Shown here one piece after another: positions 26,634 to 35,400 of a DNA stretch of 64,000 nucleotides. The notes beneath the pieces were generated by a model. That model did not search any database, was not told where the DNA came from, and saw nothing but the letters and a program-made list of their open reading frames with translations. Position numbers and translations under genes: made by a program. The first letter of the stretch is position 1. Each line of letters begins with the position of its first letter. The stretch lies in contig CM060327.1 in the NCBI GenBank assembly GCA_030674155.1, positions 14,518,623 through 14,582,622 of the forward strand, read 5' to 3'. Source of the stretch: Stramonita haemastoma (Eukaryota > Mollusca > Gastropoda > Neogastropoda > Muricidae).

Positions 26634-29433
26634 AGGGTTCGCGCTAGGATTTTTAAAAACCAGTACTGCGAGTTGCCATTTCAGAGATATCTTGACCAAC
26701 TCCCCCAAAATCGGTCCCCAGAAAATAAAATCCGGTACCTACTGTGAACAAAACGAAACTATTCAGTGAGGGGGTGGGGGAGGGGGGGATTGTTCGGCAG
26801 CAAAACTAAATATAAATTGAACGCAAATCTCTCAGACTTTGACTGCCGTGCTGCTGCCACTCGCTTCTTGGGCACGAAGCCATGCAGGAAATAGGGTTTT
26901 TTTTCTAGCGCCTGTATCACTGTCCGTGTCAGTCTGTTGTTTTGCATGACATCATTCGTGTGACTTATATTCTTCTTTCTTGTTTCTATGCTTAGCGCTC
27001 ATCTAGATCTTTCGTTCAAGTTAGATTTAGTTTTTGACTCTTCTCTCTCAAAGCAACGCTCACATTCATAGTCATAGACCATCCGCTTTTCACTTTTCGT
27101 AAGAGCAGGCCATTGTGTGCTGGTGGGAACAGATGACATTTACAAAACTGCATACACACGGGGACTGGATGTAAAAAAGCACAGGAGTGCTTATTCCATT
27201 ATCCTTGATATAAAAGATTAAAAGAATAAAGAATAAATAAATCTAGGTCCCATTTACTCATTGTGAATGGAAGTCGCTGTCATGCCGAGAAGAGCGCGAA
27301 GCTCTATTCTTTCACAGTAAAGTTTGCTGTTCTGCGTGCTAGGCTAATGAGGCTGGCGCCAAACATGTTCGTCAGAAGGGGTGGGAAGGGGTAGGTGCGT
27401 AAGCACAGTACAGGCGCATGACAGACTGTCAGAAAATGTCACTTCAGACTTTTTTTTTTGAGACGGAAATCTAATCGGTCACAGGCAAACAGAATCAGTA
27501 CGCGGTACTGGCTGCTTCGAAAATTTTCGGTATTCCCTGTTTACAATCGGTAAAATACCGACAATTACCGGTTATCGTGAACCCTGTGTGTGTGTGTATG
27601 TGTGTGTTTTTGTTTGTGTGTATGTGTGTGTGTGTGTAAATATGTAAGTATGTATTATTCATGGTCTCGCCCCTTTTGCAGTGAGGACCTGAATCGTCTG
27701 CGGGGGGACGGAGACCAGTGGCTGGCGGCTCAGAAAGTGGGGGCAGTCCTATCTGCATCATGTCCGGCAAAGGAGGTTGCGGCAAAACCACCGTCGTCAC
27801 GCAGATCATGCAGCAGTCTGTCAGAAGTAGGTGTGCAACACCTGTGTGGTGTGTGGGGGGGGGTGGGGGGGGGGAGTGCGTGTGTGTGTGTGTGGAGTCT
27901 TTTGGTGTGGAATTTGTGCACTGTTAGCTATTTCTGCCCTTTTCTTTTTTTTTTTTTTTTGGTCAATATTTTTGCGTTTGGTTGACTTTTGATCTTTGCT
28001 GTGACAATCTGCCGTTGGGGGGGGGGGCTACTTTAAACAATTTTTTTTAAATTTAATTTGAACAATTTTTTACTTGTTTAAATCTTAAAATTTTATACAA
28101 GATGGGGTAACCAATATCCAAGCAGAGAAACAACAGCCACACAGATCATGCAAAAGACTTCATAGAATAATTCTCTCCATGCTGAAGTCAGATATGCTGG
28201 GCCTAACTTGTGCAACGCATCTTGCATACATTTTTCATCGGTCCCGATGCTGAATTCAGTTGCTGGCCTACTTTGAAAGCAAGTTTGCTCATTAGGCAGA
28301 TACATTCATTGCTGTCTGAGCGTTTGATGGAGAAAAAGAAGAAGAATTCACTCTTTGCTGATGATGTGAATGGGTTGCAGAGCACCGGTGGTTGAGGAGG
28401 AGAAAATGGACGACACCGATGACATCCTGACTGACGCAGACCTACAGGAACCGTTCGGGGCCAAAGCAGACGGCTCAAAACCCAACAGTTCTCAAGTGAC
28501 CCCACCCCAAGTCACACCAGAACAGCTGTCACAGATGATCGACACGGCCACTCTTTCCCTGAAAGAGAGCCAAACACAGGCACGATCCTTGAGTTCCAGC
28601 CAGGAGAAGAGAAAAAAGGACCAGATTGTGGTGGACATGACCACAGACCTCATCAAGTTTCTGGGCACCACGGGCAACACGGCCCTGTCCCGAACCCCCA
28701 ACGGGCGGAAGATGCTGCTGACGGCGCCCACGGGCAAAGCCGCCAAGCTGCTGGGCCACAAGGCCAGAATGGAGTCGTGCACCTTGCATCGCGTCATCTA
28801 CAGTTACCGCGCCTTCGTCAAGGAGCAGATGAGGAAACAGATGGAGGAGAAGAAAGCGAGAATGGAGGACGCCCGGAATAAGAAAGGACAGAGAGAAGAT
28901 AGCTTCACTTCTGATGATGATGAAGAAAATCCATCTCAGGGTAAGAAAAACGGCAACAGCAGAACAGGGACGAAAGAGAACCCAAACGGGACCGAAACGG
29001 TGGACGGGGTCTGGAAACACGCTCGCACGGAGGTCCTGATCGTGGACGAGTGCAGCCTGGTATCCCTACGCACCTTCGCCACGCTGCTCAACATCCTGAT
29101 CGAGAACACGCCGCTGTGGAAAATAGTCCTGCTGGGGGACGTGCGACAGCTGCCTTCCATCGAGGCGGGCAACTTTCTGGGGGACGTCTTCTCGACGTTC
29201 CGGGAGCGGGGGCTGAGTGTGGAGCTGAGGACCAACCACCGCGCGGAGTCGGAGCTGATCGTCAGCAACGCCACCAGGATCTCGGGGCGCCAGCTGCCCG
29301 TCATCGACCCCGGCCGTCACTTCCACTTCGTGGCCGTTGAGGACACCAAGCACAGTGCCGATCCTGGTATGGGCGTGTGTGTGTGTGTGTGTGTTATCTG
29401 TCTGTGGGGGGGGGGGTGGGGGGGTGTTAGTGA

Positions 29434-29475
<42 letters not shown>

Positions 29476-32400
29476 GGTGGGTGGAGTGTGAGTGTGTGTA
29501 TGTGTGGGGTTTGTGTTGTGTGTGTGTGTTGGGGGGGGGGGGAGTATTGTGTGTGTATGTGTGTGTGGGGGGGTAGAGGTGGGTGGATGTGGGTGTTTGT
29601 GTGTGTGTGTGTGTGTGTGTTTGTGGGGGTGTGTGTGAGGGGTGGGTGGGTGGGGTGTGAGTGTGTATGTGTGTGGTTTGTGTTTGTTGTGTGTGTTGTG
29701 TGTGTGTGTGAAGTCAAGTCAGATTTTCATTTCCAGATGGTACATTGAATTTATAAGCGATGCATTTTCTTTTTTTCATCAAGCCACCTGTCTAGGAACA
29801 AAAACAACTATCCCTTTCACCCTTTCATCTGTTATTGCTAAAAGTGGAAAGATGTTCAAAGTTGAAACCATGTGCACACACATATTCAACACATTCACAC
29901 ACTTTTTAAGTCTTTCTGGAAAAAAAAGGCAGGAGAATAGACCAAGAAGGCAGAAAATAGATGAAAAGGAGGTGACTTGAAGAAAAAGGATCAAGGCAGA
30001 AACAGACACAGGGATAGAAAAGAAGGAATTTCCTAGCACAGAATTTCCAGAAGGTAGGGATGCTATTTATACTGACAGAATCCCCGGCATCCCCTTAAGG
30101 GAAGGAGATAACGTCAAATTGGGCAGTGATGGAAGTAAGGGGAGATAAATGAGGCAAGAAGAAACCAGACAGGGGTTGTGTGTGTGTGTGTGGTTTCAGA
30201 AAGGGATGCTGCTGTAAGAGGCCTCTTGTTCAATCGACCAGAGCTGCTCTCCCAAGAGACCTCCCAGTTTGTGTCTTTCCGAAGGTAAGTACTGTGTGTT
30301 TTAGTGTATTGTGTTGTATTGTGCTAAGCATTGCTTTACTGTGTACCTCATGATGAAGCTTGCCTTGTATCTTGGGCAGTTTTGCTCAGGAGAAATGTGT
30401 TACTGGTTTACTGTGCCACCACTGTTCATTTTCTGTTCCATATGTTTATTGTGTAATGCGTGTTTTCTAAGTGAAAGTGTGAGGAGATGAACTATTCTGG
30501 TATTGTTCTGATAAACATCTTTTTTTTTTTTAACCGAGAACCTCTCGGTTTACTGTTAGGTAAGTGAATGTCTTAATGCCCTGTGATCTTCTTTCTTATG
30601 CAGCATCTGTTTTTTTATGTAGTTTTTGTATCATGGTGGTTTTTGGTTTTTTTAATGTTATGTTTAGAATTGCATTTTCATTCTGTTTTGTTCATGTCAA
30701 TAGGCTTTTTTTTTTTTTTACCAGCTTTCTTGTTAGTTTTCAGTCTGATACGACTCAATGAGGTTAGTTACACGCTAAGCCAAAACCATGGAAAAAACTT
30801 CTTTTTTTTAAAATCCGTTTTGTCCTTTTCTGCGGAATCTAGAAGAGAGGGAGAGGGACAGGAGAGGAATTCCTAGCACAGAATGTTCAGAAGGTAGGGG
30901 AGTTCATTCATTAAAATGTGGAGTGAGATTTTATGAACAGGATAGCTTGACTGTGTGTGTGTATTCATGCATGGGATCTTGGGTTAACATCCTCAAAGGA
31001 GGTTAGACTGCCGTTAGCAATGACAAGTGTTAGCAGGGATATCCTTCCTCTCCTCTCTACATACGCAATGATGAGGGTTATTACCGTAAAATCCTAGCTA
31101 CACCCCCCCCCCCTGTGCACTGATTAAGGGCAAATTGGGGGGTGGGCGTTTGCTAGGGATAGACCCCTTTGCACAAAGTAATTCTTGTGCTCAATCGTGT
31201 AATTGAGTGAATACAAACCCAAAAGCATGTAAGTTAGGTCGTGTGAGTAGAAGTGAAGGAAAATAGAAAAAAAGGGACTTTGAGGCAAAGAAGGCCAACG
31301 AGGACATTCAAGAGAGCAAGAGAGAGAGAGGAGGATGGCCATCAGGAAGCATCGTTAAAGTACCGTACATCACTGACAGAAAAAAGACATCAGTGGAAAA
31401 TGCATGACGTAATTCTAAATCACTTTGTTGGAGATGGGTGGGAGTGAGGAGAGGGACAAAGAATAGAAAAAGGAAAGAAACACGAAAAGGTAAAGAAGAG
31501 GAAACAGATAACTTTAGAACAGTCTGCACAAATCCTAGTGAAAGTGAGCAGTCTCTTGAAAAAGCAGGGTGGGCGTTTGCTAGGTAGTTACCCTGTGCAC
31601 AACTTTTGGCCCAAAGTGGGGGTGGGCATTTGCTAGATGGTGGGCTTATGCTAGGGATTTTATGGTAATAACATTTCATCAGGCTCCTGATGCCCAAACT
31701 GTCACATGTGTTGTATTGTGTTTTTGTTTGCAGGGTGGACTGCGATGCCATCAACGAACTCTGCTGCAAGCACTACAACCAGCACCGAACCCGGGAAGCC
31801 AAGGAGAACTCTGCCAAACAGCCCTTCGACTTCCGGGTGGGGGACAAGATCTGCTTCCGCAAGAACGGCCAGGTTTTCAACCACGGGGTGAGGCTGAGGG
31901 GGTACCTTCAGGACTTCCCTCACATCCTGGAGGCCTTTGGAATTTCCTCCAAGAAGGCAGACAAGAAGGAGAAAAGAAGACGGAGAAGAAAGACAATATG
32001 GACGTCACTGCGCTGTGGAACAGGTTTTGACCAGCAATGACGATAACGAAGACGGTGGAGAAAAGCGGCATCGTCAAAACTTTGCAGCCAGTCAGCTCAA
32101 CCACAAGCGTGTAGACAGCAAAGCAGCAGAGGGGGATGCCTCATGCAGCATGTTGAATGTCACAGGCAGTGATCCACAAGGATCTCTGTCTCAGTGTCCC
32201 TCACAAACGGGGACAAACTGCTGGTGTGTCCTCACTCCCTGCCCCTCGTGGTCAGCTAAGCCTGGGTGATATCGGGGCAGAGGACAGTGTGGCCGGGAGT
32301 GCAGGGCCATCTCAGGACAGTGGCCAGCCGGCAGTGCCAGCCAGGACAAAGAGGACGAGGAAGAAGAGAAAGCGGGGAAACTGAAGAACGGCTTGGTCCG

Positions 32401-35400
32401 CCTCTGCAACGGAGAGGTCTTCTTCATTATGGATGTGAGTGGTTAGTGTGTGTTTCGGGTGGGGTAATGTGTTTTAGACAGGAAGAGAGAGAGAGAATAA
32501 ATTATCTTTATTTTTCAAGGGTTACAGATAAGCATTCACATACTTTTTTTTTCATCCGGCCCTTGCCCTGATCAGGGAATAAAGCTAAGAAACGAGAAAA
32601 AATGAGAAAAAAGAAGAGAGAGAGAGAATAAATTATCTTTATTTTTCAAGGGTTACAGATAAGCATTAACATACTTTTTTTTTCATCTGGCCCATGCTTT
32701 GATTTAGGATTATCAAAACAAAACAGAGAGAGAGAGAGAGTGTATGCTTTGAGGGAAAAAGATAGTTGGGGTGTGTTAGTATAATTGGTTCTATCAACCA
32801 GCTGCCATGGCGCAGTGGTTAGCGCCTTGGATTTCAGACTGGAAGGTATCGGGTTCAAATTCCATAAGAGTCGTAGGGGTTTTTTGGGCTCCAGTTTTAA
32901 CGGTTTTGTTATCGTTATTATTTATTTCTGTTTTTTCAGGACGTGAGGGAAATGGACGAGAATGGCAAGGAGAGCCGTTACCTGACTCTGTCAGACAGAG
33001 ACCCGGAGTGTCCCAGAGTGGTCTGTGCTTCCTACGGTGCCCTCAAGCGGGAATGTCGAATACGACACGCCTGGGCCCGAACCATCCACACCTACCAGGT
33101 AATGCGGGAACCTTTAGCCTGCAGAAAAACTTGATCATATTAGAACACTTGATGGTGTGATCAGCACACTTGATCATGTCATCGGAACACTTGATGATTT
33201 CATCAGAACATTCGATAATGTAGGAACACTTGAAAATATAGGAACGCTTGACAATGTCATCAGAACACTTGATAATGTAATCAGAACATTTAATAATGTA
33301 ATCGGAACTCTCAACAATGTCATCAGAACATTTGATCATGTTTTCTAAATATTTGACATTGTAACCAGAATGCTTGATAATGTGTGTGTGTGTAACCAGA
33401 ATGCTGATAATGTGTTTGTGTGTGTGCCTGTGTGTGTGGTGTGAGTTTGTGTGTATGAGTGTGTGTGTGCGTGCATGCGCCTGTGGTGTGTGTGTGTTTG
33501 TGTGTGTGTAGGTGTGTGTGTGTTGTGTGTGTGTGGTGTCTGTATGTGTGTGTGGTGTGAGTTTGTGTGTGTGTGTGTGTGTGTGCATGCATGCACCTGT
33601 GGTGTTTGTGTGTGCATGTGTGTGTGTATGCATGTATGTGGGTGTGGTGTGGTGTGGTGTAGTTTGTGTGTGTGTGTGTTATTTTTTTTATTTTTTTATT
33701 TATTTATTTATTCTTTTATATTTATTTATTCTTTTATATCGAGGATAACAGAATAAGCAATCATGTGCTTTTTTTCATCCGGTCCCCGTGTGTATGCAGT
33801 TTTTTTAAATATTGTCATCTGTTCCCACCGGCACACGATGGCCTACTCTTACGAAAAGCGGAACAGGATTTAACGTGTGCGCAAGATGTTCTGCGTGCGT
33901 TCGCACACGGGGCCTCGGTTTAACCCTCTTCCATTCGCTTTTCTGACCAAGAAACTCCTCCTAGTATTCGGAAAATTTCAATCTTTTTCTAGTAAAACAC
34001 AGTTCCTTAGTAATATACACCACCATATAAAAACTACTGATAGTAGAGTCTTGAAATTTGACAGGAATGTTCATAAGTTGTCATAGTTTACTTTGCATCA
34101 AAATTTGACAGTCCTGCTTATATATGTCGTGTTGCTGTCCCCCTTTTTGTCACCAAATCAAGGTGACAACATGTTCACTTCATGCTGTTAGTAAAATAAT
34201 ATGCTCTAACATGCACATCATGCACTAGTATGAGTCAAAATTTTAAAAAAAATAGTGTCCTACCTACAGGCCCTCTGTAGGATTCCACGTCAGGGTAATT
34301 CGATTGAATAATACACATCACATGAAGATTGTCACCAAGTCCATTGTCTGGGATTGTACAGTTTTTCTACATACTAAAGAGAAATAAAAAATACGCAAAC
34401 ACGGTACATTATTTATTCACGGGATGGATTGCGTCGTGCCTTGAACTAGGCTTTGATGTCATTGAGAAAGGGCCTGATCTTGTAGAGAGGGTCGTACTGG
34501 GGGCTGTCACGTCCAGGTGTGTCACTTGTGTCTCTCAAATGAAAATATTGATTCAGCTTCAAAAATCTTGTTTTGGGCATGACAGTACTGATCCATGAGT
34601 GAGAAAACTTGGGGTCAGTGGACCAGTACATATGTATTCTGGGCAGACGATTGATTCCCATCATTATCAGTATAGACAGGTAAGCCCTGATCTCCTCAGG
34701 TGTTGTGTCTGTCCACAAAGGATCAGAAGCCACACCTCTAGCAGCGATCTTTTGTTTAGCATACTAATTTGTCTCATCTGCCGCACTACGAAAAAAAGTT
34801 GGGGAAACAAACAGAAAAAAATAATCCAGGGGCTTGGCACTGAGCCGTAGTGTGTGTACAGGGCCTGCAGGCAACTGAAAATCTTTCACTGCCAGCGCTG
34901 TGTGCGCCGCGCGCCACGTCGTCTGCAAATTTAGTAGTGGAATGTTGTCTTCAGGGTCACTTTCTACTGCATAATCCTCATCTATTTCATCCCTTCCTTC
35001 TTCAGTTTCAATTTCAACATCAGATTCTCCATTCTGTTGTCTTTCAATCTCCTCAACTTGACGCATAATTTCGTCAATTTCATCTTCTGGAAAATCTTCC
35101 CACATTTCATCTTCGTGCTTTGCCGCCATTCTTAACTATGAGAAAATGTGTGAATGAAAATGAGAGACGCTGACTAATTTCTTGAGAACGGAAGGATGTG
35201 TTGTGCCAGAAATAGTACTGAAAAGCCATTGGGCTATCCTTACTATAGCGGGAAAAGTCACTCATGGTGTGTGTGAACTTGTTCATGCTCACAGCGTGAT
35301 GGAAAATACCCACTGGCCACGAGCGATTCCCGGCATGCTGCGGCACGATAAAATAAATGGGGCCTTTTCCGAAAAGCCCGCTGCGGCATTAGAAAATGGG

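Noticed and set aside
27590..27985. Single 131-codon frame through HELB exon 6
   Set aside because: It misses the Walker A motif, which is in another frame; the conserved motif and splice phases show that the frame must shift within the exon.
29337..29748. Extension of HELB exon 7 and further frames in the GT/G-rich block
   Set aside because: A GTATGG donor at 29367 is in phase with exon 8, and the downstream frames are compositional.
32795..32890. A functional tRNA gene
   Set aside because: A and B boxes are present but the acceptor and anticodon stems do not pair convincingly; a SINE head is more likely.
34446..35129. Domesticated piggyBac-derived host gene
   Set aside because: The frame is broken, the catalytic core is missing, and intact inverted ends and TTAA sites mark an ordinary dead insertion.
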